64,000 nucleotides of DNA, from assembly GCA_040220415.1 (NCBI GenBank), contig JAVJUV010000167.1, positions 98,807 through 162,806 of the forward strand, read 5' to 3'. The translations under genes were made by a program, and so were the position numbers. Below the pieces are notes generated by a model, which had not been told where the DNA came from, ran no database searches, and saw only the letters and a program-made list of their open reading frames with translations. This DNA is from JAVJUV01 sp040220415. Its GTDB lineage: Bacteria > Pseudomonadota > Alphaproteobacteria > Rhodobacterales > Rhodobacteraceae. Below are positions 18,855-27,985 of the stretch, one piece after another; the stretch's first letter is position 1, and every line of letters begins with the position of its first letter.

Positions 18855-20929
18855 GTTATTCGATGTCTGCCGGGAGGGCCGCCCCCCTTGGTGCGACCGT
18901 CGCAGGCGACGGTGTGAATTTCGCGGTCTTCTCGGACAATGCGTCTGCGATGTATCTTTGCCTGTTCGATGGCGAGACGGGCGCCGAGACGCGCCTTGCG
19001 CTGCCCGAGCGCACGGGCGGCGTCTGGCACGGACGCGTGGCCGGCATCGGTGCGGGGCAGGCCTATGGCTTTCGCGCCCACGGTCCCTACCGCCCCGACG
19101 AGGGGCACCGCTTCAACGTCAACAAGCTGCTTCTCGACCCCTACGCCCGGCGCATCACCGGCCATCCGGAATGGCATGACTCGCTTTACGGCTTCGATGT
19201 GAAGGCCGAGGCCCGGGATCTGACATTCGACACCCGTGACAGCGCCCGATGGATGTCACGCTCGATCGTCGAGGACTTTCACGCCGACCCCGTGGCAGGT
19301 CCCGGAACGCCCTTCGAGAACACGGTGATCTACGAGGCACATCTGAAGGGTCTTACCGCCCGTCACCCGGATGTCGCCGACCCCGGCAGCTTCAGCGCCG
19401 CCGCAAGCGGCCCGATCCTGGACCACCTGACGAAGCTGGGCGTCACGGCGGTGGAGGTCCTGCCGGTACAGGCCTTCATCAACGACCGCTTCCTGGTCGA
19501 CAAGGGGCTGACCAATTACTGGGGGTATCAGACCATCGGCTTTTTCGCGCCCGACCCGCGCTATCTTTCGGCTGGCCGGATCGCCGAGGTGAGGGGCATG
19601 GTCGACGCCTTTCATTCCGCCGGGATCGAAGTGATCCTGGACGTGGTCTACAACCACACCGGCGAGGCGGATCACCTGGGCCCGACGTTGTGCTTCCGCG
19701 GGCTGGACAATGCCAGCTATTACCGTCTGGAGCCGAACCGGCGCTACTATGTCAACGACACCGGCACCGGCAACACGCTGAACATGGACCACCCGATGGT
19801 TCTGCGGCTTGTGATGGATTCGCTGCGCTACTGGGTGCAGGTGATGGGCGTCGACGGTTTCCGCTTCGACCTTGCCGCCACACTTGGCCGCACGCCCGCG
19901 GGCTATGACAGTGGCGCGTCCTTCTTCGACGCGGTCCGGCAGGACCCGGTTCTGAGCCAGGTCAAGCTGATCGCCGAACCCTGGGACATCGGGCCGGGCG
20001 GGTATCAGTTGGGGGCGTTTCCGTCGCCTTTCGCCGAATGGAACGACAGGTTCCGTGACGGCGTTCGCCAGTTCTGGCGGGGCGATGCCTTTCGTGCGCC
20101 GGACCTTGCCAACCGGCTGACCGGTTCGGCCCAGCAGTTCGACCACTCGGGCCGTCCTGCCACGTCGTCGGTCAACTTCCTGACCGCCCATGACGGGATG
20201 ACGCTTGAGGACGTGGTCAGCTATTCGCGCAAGCATAACGAGGCCAACGGCGAGGGCGGGAGGGACGGTCACAGTCACGATTTCTCGGACAATTTCGGAA
20301 TTGAAGGCCCGACCGACGATCCCGCGATCCGCGCCGCGCGGCAACAGCGCAAGCGCGCGATGATGGCGACGCTGCTTTTGAGCCAGGGCACGCCGATGAT
20401 CCTGGCCGGGGACGAGCTGGGCCATACCCAGGGCGGCAACAACAACGCCTACAACCAGGACAACGAGACCGCGTGGCTGGACTGGTCGGGCGCGGACCGG
20501 GAGTTCTTCGACTTCACCCGCCGCCTTGTCGCCTTTCGCAAGGATCACCCGATCCTGCGCCAGAAACTGTTCCTGCACTCGCGCGAGCGGCTTATCGACC
20601 GTGTCGAGGATCTGTTCTGGTGGCGCGAGGACGGCAAACCGATGGAGCCGGCAGACTGGCACGACCCGGCGCGCAGGCTGATCGCCGCCGAAAAGCGCAC
20701 GGCCGCGGGCACGCCGGCCTATGCCGCGCTGGAATACGCCATCCTGCTGATCTTCAATGCAGGGGATGCCACGCGCTTTACCCTGCCGCCGGCGCCGGAC
20801 GGATATCGCTGGTGCCACGAAATCGACAGTGCCACACCCGACCGCGCGCCGGGTGTTATAAAGGCAAGAGCGCTGGACATCGCCGGGCAGAGCGTTACCG
20901 CGCTGGTGCTTGTGCCGGAAAAGGACTGA
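18851..20929 (+). CDS. glgX: Glycogen debranching enzyme GlgX
   Basis: 692 residues. A GH13_11 isoamylase-type enzyme that hydrolyses alpha-1,6 branches left on phosphorylase-limited dextrins. The N-terminal CBM48-like domain (about residues 5-105) opens with PLGATVAGDGVNFAVFSDN. The catalytic barrel shows VYNHTGEADHLGPT, nucleophile Asp340 in DGFRFDLAATLG, acid Glu376 in LIAEPWDIGPGGYQLG and the transition-state Asp in LTAHDGMTLEDVVSY. ATG 18851 is chosen because it overlaps the glgA stop and matches the family N-terminus. Its activity would normally follow GlgP, which is interrupted here. Confidence 0.96.
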   Translation: MSYSMSAGRAAPLGATVAGDGVNFAVFSDNASAMYLCLFDGETGAETRLALPERTGGVWHGRVAGIGAGQAYGFRAHGPYRPDEGHRFNVNKLLLDPYARRITGHPEWHDSLYGFDVKAEARDLTFDTRDSARWMSRSIVEDFHADPVAGPGTPFENTVIYEAHLKGLTARHPDVADPGSFSAAASGPILDHLTKLGVTAVEVLPVQAFINDRFLVDKGLTNYWGYQTIGFFAPDPRYLSAGRIAEVRGMVDAFHSAGIEVILDVVYNHTGEADHLGPTLCFRGLDNASYYRLEPNRRYYVNDTGTGNTLNMDHPMVLRLVMDSLRYWVQVMGVDGFRFDLAATLGRTPAGYDSGASFFDAVRQDPVLSQVKLIAEPWDIGPGGYQLGAFPSPFAEWNDRFRDGVRQFWRGDAFRAPDLANRLTGSAQQFDHSGRPATSSVNFLTAHDGMTLEDVVSYSRKHNEANGEGGRDGHSHDFSDNFGIEGPTDDPAIRAARQQRKRAMMATLLLSQGTPMILAGDELGHTQGGNNNAYNQDNETAWLDWSGADREFFDFTRRLVAFRKDHPILRQKLFLHSRERLIDRVEDLFWWREDGKPMEPADWHDPARRLIAAEKRTAAGTPAYAALEYAILLIFNAGDATRFTLPPAPDGYRWCHEIDSATPDRAPGVIKARALDIAGQSVTALVLVPEKD

Positions 20930-20941
20930 GGGGAGGACATC

Positions 20942-22573
20942 ATGGAACGGATCACGGTGAAGACAGAGCCGATCGAGGGACAGAAACCCGGAACCTCGGG
21001 CCTGCGCAAGAAGACCCATGTCTTCATGGGGCCGCATTATCTGGAGAATTTTGTTCAGGCGATCTGGAACGGAATCGGCGGCGCGGCCGCCAAGACCTTC
21101 GTGCTGGGCGGCGACGGGCGGTATTTCAACGACCGCGCGGCGCAGGTGATCCTGCGGATGGCCGCCGCTTCGGGGGCGAAGAAGGTGATCGTCGGGCGGA
21201 ATGCGCTGCTTTCGACGCCGGCGGCCTCGAACCTGATCCGCAAGCGGGCGACCGACGGCGGGATCATCATGTCGGCCAGCCACAACCCCGGCGGTCCGGA
21301 CGAGGATTTCGGCGTCAAGTTCAACACGCCCAATGGCGGCCCCGCACCGGAAGAGGTGACGAACCGCATCTTCGCCGCGACGAAGGACATCACCAGCTAC
21401 GATATCGTCGAGACGCAGGATATCGACCTTGACGCCATCGGCACGACCGAACTGGCGGGCATGGAGATCGAGGTGGTTGATCCCGTGGCCGATTATGCGG
21501 CGCTGATGGAGACGCTGTTCGACTTCGCAAAGATCCGGGCGCTTTTCGCGGGCGGATTCACCATGCGCTTCGACGCGATGCACGCGGTGACGGGGCCTTA
21601 TGCGGCTGAGATTCTGGAGAACCGGCTTGGCGCGGCTGCCGGGACGGTGATCAACGGCGTGCCGTCGCCTGATTTTGGCGGTGGCCACCCCGATCCGAAC
21701 CCGATCTGGGCCAAACCGCTGGTCGACCTGATGATGTCGTCGGGCGCGCCCGATTTCGCGGCGGCCTCGGATGGCGACGGCGACCGCAACATGATCCTGG
21801 GGCGCGGCATCTACGTGACCCCTTCCGACAGCCTTGCGGTGCTGGCCGCGAACGCGCATCTGGCGCCCGGCTATGCGCGGGGGCTGGCGGGTGTCGCGCG
21901 CTCGATGCCCACCAGCCAGGCGGTGGACCGGGTAGCGGAGGCCATGGGGATCGGCTGTTATGAGACGCCGACGGGCTGGAAGTTCTTCGGCAATCTTCTG
22001 GATGCCGGCAAGGCCACGCTTTGCGGCGAGGAAAGCGCCGGCACGGGCTCGGACCATGTGCGCGAGAAGGACGGGCTTTGGGCTGTTCTTCTGTGGCTGA
22101 ACATTCTTGCCGAGACCGGCAAGTCGGTGAAGGAAATCCTGTCGGATCACTGGCGGAGCTACGGACGGAACTACTATTCCCGCCATGACTACGACGCCGT
22201 CGACAGCGATGTGGCCAATGCCATGATCGACGACCTGCGTTCCGGACTGGCTGGTCTGCAGGGGCAAAGCTTTCCGGCCGGCACGGTCGCGATGGCCGAC
22301 GAGTTTGCCTATGACGACCCGGTGGACGGTTCGCGCTCGGAAGGGCAGGGCATTCGCGTCGTATTCGAGGGTGGAAGCCGCATCGTCTATCGCCTTTCGG
22401 GCACCGGCACCGTGGGCGCGACGCTGCGTGTCTACCTGGAGGCCTACGAGGACGATCCGGCCAATCTGGATGCCGATGCCGAGGTGGCGCTGTCAGAGAT
22501 CATCGCCACAGCGGATCAGATCGCGGGTATCCGTGAGCGCACGGGACGCGAAGCGCCGGATGTGAAGACCTGA
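20942..22573 (+). CDS. pgm: Phosphoglucomutase (alpha-D-glucose)
   Basis: 543 residues, eukaryotic-like PGM1 type seen in many proteobacterial glg operons. Interconverts glucose 1-phosphate and glucose 6-phosphate, linking the glycogen pathway to central metabolism. The active-site phosphoserine is Ser113 in MSASHNPGGPDEDFGVKFN, the magnesium loop is ASDGDGDRNMILGRG, and the sugar loop is CGEESAGTGSDHVREKDG. The C-terminal phosphate-binding region contains RIVYRLSGTGTVGATLR. Ribosome site GAGGGGAGG overlaps the end of glgX, and only 12 bp separate the two genes. Last gene of the operon. Confidence 0.96.
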   Translation: MERITVKTEPIEGQKPGTSGLRKKTHVFMGPHYLENFVQAIWNGIGGAAAKTFVLGGDGRYFNDRAAQVILRMAAASGAKKVIVGRNALLSTPAASNLIRKRATDGGIIMSASHNPGGPDEDFGVKFNTPNGGPAPEEVTNRIFAATKDITSYDIVETQDIDLDAIGTTELAGMEIEVVDPVADYAALMETLFDFAKIRALFAGGFTMRFDAMHAVTGPYAAEILENRLGAAAGTVINGVPSPDFGGGHPDPNPIWAKPLVDLMMSSGAPDFAAASDGDGDRNMILGRGIYVTPSDSLAVLAANAHLAPGYARGLAGVARSMPTSQAVDRVAEAMGIGCYETPTGWKFFGNLLDAGKATLCGEESAGTGSDHVREKDGLWAVLLWLNILAETGKSVKEILSDHWRSYGRNYYSRHDYDAVDSDVANAMIDDLRSGLAGLQGQSFPAGTVAMADEFAYDDPVDGSRSEGQGIRVVFEGGSRIVYRLSGTGTVGATLRVYLEAYEDDPANLDADAEVALSEIIATADQIAGIRERTGREAPDVKT

Positions 22574-22675
22574 CGCGGTCAAGGGCTGTCGCCCGCGCGC
22601 CGGGTGTTGCCGGGTGACATGGTTCCGGTTGGCGGGCCATCCGGGGCTGACCGTGGCGAACCGCCCGGTGATTTC

Positions 22676-23143
22676 TCAGACCCGGTGGTAGGGCGTGCCG
22701 GCCAGGATCGAGGCGGCGCGGTAGAGCTGTTCGGCCAGCATGACCCGGACCAGCATGTGCGGCCAGACCATCTTGCCGAAACCGAGAGCGACATCGGCCC
22801 GGGCGCGAAGCGACGGATCTGTCCCGTCGGCTCCGCCGATCACGAAGGCCGGCTCGGCCCGTCCCTCGTCGCGCCACCTGGCCAGAAGATCGGCAAACTG
22901 CGGCGATGTCAGGGTTTTTCCGCGCTCGTCGAGGATGCACAAAGGGGTCGACCCGGCCACGACCTTTTCAAGCAGCGCGGCTTCGGCCGCCATTCCGCCC
23001 TTCTTCGCCTCGACCTCGTGAAGCGATACGGGGCCGAGGCCCAAGCCACGCCCGGTCTTGTCGAAACGATCGAGATAATCAGAGACAAGATCGGCTTCGG
23101 GGCCGGAACGCAACCGGCCCACCGCCGCGATCTTCAGCTTCAT
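22676..23143 (-). CDS. rlmH: 23S rRNA pseudouridine(1915)-N3-methyltransferase
   Basis: 155 residues, exact RlmH size. SPOUT methyltransferase that methylates pseudouridine 1915 in helix 69 of 23S rRNA on assembled ribosomes. The trefoil-knot SAM site is seen as LCILDERGKTLTS followed by AFVIGGADG, and the diagnostic C-terminus contains HMLVRVMLAEQLYRA and ends AGTPYHRV. Follows rsfS on the same strand with a 9-bp gap, a common two-gene order. Convergent with pgm; the 102 bp between them show no convincing terminator. Confidence 0.96.
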   Translation of the reverse strand: MKLKIAAVGRLRSGPEADLVSDYLDRFDKTGRGLGLGPVSLHEVEAKKGGMAAEAALLEKVVAGSTPLCILDERGKTLTSPQFADLLARWRDEGRAEPAFVIGGADGTDPSLRARADVALGFGKMVWPHMLVRVMLAEQLYRAASILAGTPYHRV

Positions 23144-23152
23144 GGGGCTGGT

Positions 23153-23521
23153 CTAGCCCCGTTTTGCGGCCGCCTCGGAGGGCGAAAGCCACATCTTTTC
23201 AAGCTGGTAGAATTCCCGAACCTCGGGACGGAAGACGTGCACGATGACGTCGCCCGCATCTATCAGCACCCAGTCGCCCGCATCCTTGCCTTCGACCTTG
23301 GACAACCGTCCGAGATCCTGTTTCAGCATTTCGGTCAGGTGATCGGCGATTGCGCCCACCTGCCGCGACGAACGTCCCGAGGCAATGACCATCCAGTCGG
23401 CCATTTCGGACTTGCCGCGCAGATCGATCTTCACGATCTCCTCGGCCTTGTCGTCGTCCAAAGATTTCAGGATGTGTTCGAGCAACTCGTCGCTCGTGAT
23501 CGAGGCGGCTTCTGCGGTCAT
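23153..23521 (-). CDS. rsfS: Ribosomal silencing factor RsfS
   Basis: 122 residues from ATG 23521. Binds L14 of the 50S subunit and blocks subunit joining under nutrient limitation. Family landmarks are DDDKAEEIVKIDLRGKSEMADW, ASGRSSRQVGAIADHL, EGKDAGDWVLIDAGDVIVHVF and REFYQLEKMW. The start is uncertain. The same frame is open upstream to ATG 23599, but that extension is unlike the family. The strongest Shine-Dalgarno (AAAGGAGGT, about 23587-23595) is instead placed for an overlapping 21-codon frame that ends in an ATGA overlap with this start. Co-directional with rlmH. Confidence 0.92.
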   Translation of the reverse strand: MTAEAASITSDELLEHILKSLDDDKAEEIVKIDLRGKSEMADWMVIASGRSSRQVGAIADHLTEMLKQDLGRLSKVEGKDAGDWVLIDAGDVIVHVFRPEVREFYQLEKMWLSPSEAAAKRG

Positions 23522-23583
23522 GCCTGACCGCGCTGCATCTGCGGCCGCGCCAGGGACCGCTTGCTGGACTTGAGACAGGACAT
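23518..23583 (-). CDS. Possible 21-residue leader peptide upstream of rsfS
   Basis: ATG at 23583 directly follows AAAGGAGGT with only 2-3 nt spacing, and the frame runs 21 codons to TGA, whose TGA overlaps the rsfS ATG (ATGA). The peptide is basic (MSCLKSSKRSLARPQMQRG...). It would couple rsfS translation to its own. The spacing is tighter than optimal and no homologue can be named, so this may be an accidental frame. Confidence 0.22.
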   Translation of the reverse strand: MSCLKSSKRSLARPQMQRGQA

Positions 23584-23686
23584 TGACCTCCTTTGTCATG
23601 CGCCGATCGTCCGGTCCGGCGCCTACCATGACCAATATGTAGCACCGCCGTGGGCCAATTCCAAGATTGCCCCCGAACGGCGTGTC

Positions 23687-26600
23687 TCAATAGTCACGTT
23701 CAAAATACACACCGAAAGCGGTGTCGCCTTCGTTCGTGACGGAGCCTTTCAGGGTGAACGATTGCGACAGGTCGAGGTTGAGGTTCAACTCGGTCTCGCC
23801 GCCCGCGCCGACGGTGACGTCCGTATAGAGATTTTCACCAAGATAGGCCCCTGCTGTGACAGCGGCATTTCCCGCTTCGTCCACCGTCACGTCGAGGTCC
23901 GCCAGTCCGGCCCCTTGCCGGATGCTGCCGACGATGCCTTCGCCGCCCTGTCCGGCCAGTGTACGGACGGCAAGCGCCAGCCGTGCCGCCTGGAAGGGCG
24001 AGAGCGTGTCGAGGCCCCGGCCGAAGATCAGTCTTGCCAGGACTTCTTCCTGCGGCAGATCCGGATCCGAAGAAAACGTGATTTCCGGATTGGTGACGGG
24101 CCCGGCGACGGTGACGTTTATCGCGTATTCATCGGTTTGCGTGGTCGCGCGGATGCGAACGACGGGCAGGAACGAGCCTTGTATCGTCACGGTCGCCTCT
24201 TCGAGCGCAAGCCGCTGGCCAAGGATGTCCAGGCGACCGCGGACGAGGTTGAAGCCGCCGATCGGTATGACGTCGTTCGTATTCCCCGTGATCCTGAGTT
24301 CGCCGCCGAATTCGCTTTCCAGACCACGGCCCCGGATGAAGAGGCGGTTTGGGGCGGAGATGCGGATATCGAGCGGAAAGCCCGGCCCGCTGGCGGTTTG
24401 CCCGGCAGTGGTTTCCTGGAGCAGCCCGGCGCGTCGTCGCGTTTCGCGGACCGGGGGTCGCTCTTTCAGGTGCGTGATTTCGGGAACGGCGCCGGCGCCG
24501 CCCAACCCGGAAGAAGGAATCCGGATCGTGGTTTCGCCAAGTCTGATGTCGCCCGCTATGCGTGCGCCACCGGCAAGCGGGCCTGTCAGCGCGACGTTTC
24601 CCGCAAGGCTTGTCTCGTAGAGCCGGGCATCTTTCAGGACGACATCGTTCAGCGCGATCTCGAGCCCCGCGTCGAAGGGCGCGGTCAGGGATACCGGACC
24701 CTGCACCGAAATCGCGCCGCCGTTCTCTACCTGGGCGGTGAGAGCCAGTTGTGCGCGCGCACCGGAAACGGATGCTGTCAGCGTGGTCTGGTTCAGCACG
24801 AAGCCCAGGGTCGGGTCGATGAACCGTGCGCCAGTGCTTGACGCCTGACCGTTCAGCGATGCCAGCGCCGGGGGACCGTCCATTCTGAACTGGAAGCCGA
24901 CCATGCCGGAGACCGCACGCGGAGCAATGAATTCGTTCAGAATGCCAAGCGGCACCCTGCCGTCGATGCCCAGATTCACGCTCTGAAAGTCGGGTGCGAC
25001 GCTACCCGACGCGGAAACCGCGGCATCTCCCGGGCCATTTACATTCAGATCGATCTGATATGTCGCATCCGCCGCCTGACCGATCGTTCCCTCGATCGTG
25101 GCCGGGCCGGAGAAACCGGGCGCGAAGGATGAGATGTCGGACAGCCGGGCGCTGAGATCGATGTCGCTGCCATCTGCCGCCAGCGAACCCGAGGCATTGA
25201 CGGTCGCGAGGCCGGTCGACAGGGACAATTCGCCGATGTCGATCGAACCGCCGTTTCGGCTTGCGTCGAGACGTGCGGCAAGATCGCCGGCAAGAAGCCG
25301 GTCGGCCTGGGCCTGACCGACCCGCAGCCCGCCGCCGGTTGCGGTGGCCGCCAGGTCGAATCGGGAAAGATCGGCGGTGGCGCGCCCGGTGGCATTCAGG
25401 GACAGACGGCCCGCCAGGGATTGGCCGACCAGGTCGGAAAGAATCGAGAGGTCGTCGGCGTTGGCCCGGATCTCGCCGTCGAATTCGGCGGTTTGTCCGA
25501 GGGGGTCGAGTGCCACTCCATCGGCGGACAAGGACAGTCCGGCGCCGGACACATTCGTCTCGATCTGCCAGTCCCGCCCGTCCTGCTGGCCCTTCGCCGC
25601 GAATTCGACTGCTTCGGACGGGGCGCCCTGTAGCAGGCGCGAGGCGTCGGTGAGACGGCCGGAGACGTCGAACTTCCCAACCTCGGGCACGAGTGCGCCG
25701 CTGGCGCGCAGGGCAATCCACGGCCCCGATATGCTGCTTTCACCCAGCGTGACGATGTTGCCCGCCTTGGCGGCGTCGATGTCGAAATCCACGGCGCCGG
25801 CGAGAAGTGCGTCGGCTTCGGGATACCCGGTTTCGAGGTCCGTGGCCGTGCCCGTGAGGTTGGCCGAAACGCGGCTGAGATCCGCCACGACTTCACCCGA
25901 GAAATCACTTGCCAGCGCGCCGGCGACGGGTCGCCCGATCAGCGCGGCGAAATGTGCGAGGTCTTCGGCCTCGACGCGCCCACTGCCGGAAATGACGGGT
26001 GTTTGAAAGACATTCACCGCGTTTCCCCTGGCATTCAGGCTGGCACCCTGCAGCGAGGTTTCCACCTGCCAGGTCCAGACCCGGTCGGCGTCTTCGTCGG
26101 CGCGCACGTTCAGCGAGATCGGCCCAACGACTTCGGGCAGCAAGATCGACGCGTCCTGCAGTGAGCCAGACAGCGAAACGACCGATCCGCCCGACTTCAG
26201 GGAGGCCTGGCCGGTCAGGCTGGCGTTGGGGGTTTCGAGCGTCGTCAGGGTTGCGGAAATTCCGGACCGGTCGCGCCGGGCCTCGAAATTCAGGCGGGCC
26301 GTTCCGTCGAGGATACGATCGGCCTGTGGCTGACTGACGATCAGATTCTCGCTGTCGCCCACCGCAGTCATGTCGAAGAAACCGGCGAGCGGCTCGACGT
26401 CGAAGGTCGTATCGAAGTCGATCCGGCCACCCAGAGTGCGCCCGGCGATTCCCGAGAAAGCCGCCAGATCTTCGGCCGTGACATTGGTGCTGCCTTCGAT
26501 CGAGGGCCCGTTCGGCCCGAAGGTAATGTCCGCGTTGCCTTCGAGCCCGTAGCTTTCGCCGTCGATGGTCAGGCTTGCCAGGCGCACGGGGCCACCGGAC

Positions 26601-27985
26601 TGCCACCGGATGTCGGCACCCCCGGTGACGACTTCGCCAAGGGCGCGGGTTGCCTCGGGGTTTCCGAGATCCAGCGACGCGGCTTCGAAGCCAAGCGTGG
26701 CTGTGACCGACCGCGCCGGGCTGGACGTAATCCGTCCATCGCCCGAAAGAGAGATGGACTGGGCCGAAAACCCTGCCCGTTCGAGGCCGGACACCAGGAA
26801 GTTGCCGGTCCACCTGTCGTTTTCCGCGGCATCGAAACGAACATCGAGGTCCACGCGGCCGACGCGGGTTTCCGGGCCGGGAAGCGGCAGAAGAACCGGC
26901 CCGTCGTCGGCAGCGATGTCGCCCGTGATCTTGATCTCGTCCGGCAATCCGTCGCTGCCGATGCGCACTTCGCCTGCCAGACGGATCGCCGCGGCCGAGA
27001 TGTCGAGGTCTTCGACGTCGGTGCGGCCATCCGGATAGGTGGTTATCCTGGCGCCCAGTTGCACGGCCGTTCCGAAGAATTCCTGGTATTCGTCATTGAA
27101 GATCGGAGCGATATCGCCGGAGAGATCCGCCACGATCTGCAACGTGCCCGGTTCGCTGTCCTGCGGTGTGGAGGTGGTGATGCGTCCCGTCAGACGTTCC
27201 GCGCCGTCGGTGGCCAGCCTGATATCGGCGGAATAGGCGGTGATCGGCGCCTCTCCGGCGACCGCGAATTCAACGGATGGCCGATCCGGTAAGTCCAGAA
27301 GCCCCGCGATGATGCCGTCCGGTCCTTCGGTAACGTCGAGATCGAGTGCGAGAACCTGGCTTTGGTTGGCATAGCTGGCTTCGAGAGCGATGGCGCCGGA
27401 GCCGTCGAGTTTGTCGAGTGCCAGATTTGCCGAGCCTTCGCCGCCTTCCAGTCGCAGGTTGCCGCTGACAGACACCTCGGTTTCGGCACCGAAGACGGGT
27501 TGGCCTATGGCGACACGCTCGGCGGAAATGCTGTCGATGGCGACCGCTACCGGCAGTTCCGGAAGGCTGAACCCGGACGCCTCGGGGGTTGGCGGCGCGC
27601 TGGTTTCGGATGGTACCGGCAAGCGTGGAAACAGAATTTCGGCGGCAGAGAGTTCGACAACCTCCAGCCGTCCGCGGAAAAGCGCCGCACGGCTCCAATC
27701 CAGTGTTACATCGGTAAGCGTGAGCCACTCTCCTTCGCTGTCCGACACCGTCAGGCTATCGAGAGTGGCCAGACCTGATAGTGCACCGGAAAAGCCGCGG
27801 ACAGAGACCTGACGGCCGTCACCCGACAGGTTGTCCTCGAGGAAGCGTTCGAGAAGGCTTCCCTGTTCTTCGTCGGTCTCGGCCTCGTCCGTGCCGAAGA
27901 GCCTGTCGAAGAGACCGCGGCTTTCCTGCGCCGTTGCCTGCGATACCGTCAGGAAAGCGATTAGAAACAGAATGCCGATGCGCAT
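23687..27985 (-). CDS. tamB: Translocation and assembly module TamB (DUF490)
   Basis: 1432 residues. AsmA-like/TamB bridge protein spanning the periplasm, partner of TamA in outer-membrane protein assembly and phospholipid transport. The N-terminal signal/anchor is about residues 1-18 (hydrophobic LFLIAFLTVSQATA). The middle is a very long run of repeated beta-rich units with alternating LDGRA/GRIDFD-like turns typical of the beta-taco groove. The C-terminal DUF490 domain (about 1080-1432) ends FGVYFERDY, an aromatic end as in the family. Starts in a TGATG overlap with the tamA stop, so tamA-tamB is an operon. Confidence 0.94.
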   Translation of the reverse strand: MRIGILFLIAFLTVSQATAQESRGLFDRLFGTDEAETDEEQGSLLERFLEDNLSGDGRQVSVRGFSGALSGLATLDSLTVSDSEGEWLTLTDVTLDWSRAALFRGRLEVVELSAAEILFPRLPVPSETSAPPTPEASGFSLPELPVAVAIDSISAERVAIGQPVFGAETEVSVSGNLRLEGGEGSANLALDKLDGSGAIALEASYANQSQVLALDLDVTEGPDGIIAGLLDLPDRPSVEFAVAGEAPITAYSADIRLATDGAERLTGRITTSTPQDSEPGTLQIVADLSGDIAPIFNDEYQEFFGTAVQLGARITTYPDGRTDVEDLDISAAAIRLAGEVRIGSDGLPDEIKITGDIAADDGPVLLPLPGPETRVGRVDLDVRFDAAENDRWTGNFLVSGLERAGFSAQSISLSGDGRITSSPARSVTATLGFEAASLDLGNPEATRALGEVVTGGADIRWQSGGPVRLASLTIDGESYGLEGNADITFGPNGPSIEGSTNVTAEDLAAFSGIAGRTLGGRIDFDTTFDVEPLAGFFDMTAVGDSENLIVSQPQADRILDGTARLNFEARRDRSGISATLTTLETPNASLTGQASLKSGGSVVSLSGSLQDASILLPEVVGPISLNVRADEDADRVWTWQVETSLQGASLNARGNAVNVFQTPVISGSGRVEAEDLAHFAALIGRPVAGALASDFSGEVVADLSRVSANLTGTATDLETGYPEADALLAGAVDFDIDAAKAGNIVTLGESSISGPWIALRASGALVPEVGKFDVSGRLTDASRLLQGAPSEAVEFAAKGQQDGRDWQIETNVSGAGLSLSADGVALDPLGQTAEFDGEIRANADDLSILSDLVGQSLAGRLSLNATGRATADLSRFDLAATATGGGLRVGQAQADRLLAGDLAARLDASRNGGSIDIGELSLSTGLATVNASGSLAADGSDIDLSARLSDISSFAPGFSGPATIEGTIGQAADATYQIDLNVNGPGDAAVSASGSVAPDFQSVNLGIDGRVPLGILNEFIAPRAVSGMVGFQFRMDGPPALASLNGQASSTGARFIDPTLGFVLNQTTLTASVSGARAQLALTAQVENGGAISVQGPVSLTAPFDAGLEIALNDVVLKDARLYETSLAGNVALTGPLAGGARIAGDIRLGETTIRIPSSGLGGAGAVPEITHLKERPPVRETRRRAGLLQETTAGQTASGPGFPLDIRISAPNRLFIRGRGLESEFGGELRITGNTNDVIPIGGFNLVRGRLDILGQRLALEEATVTIQGSFLPVVRIRATTQTDEYAINVTVAGPVTNPEITFSSDPDLPQEEVLARLIFGRGLDTLSPFQAARLALAVRTLAGQGGEGIVGSIRQGAGLADLDVTVDEAGNAAVTAGAYLGENLYTDVTVGAGGETELNLNLDLSQSFTLKGSVTNEGDTAFGVYFERDY

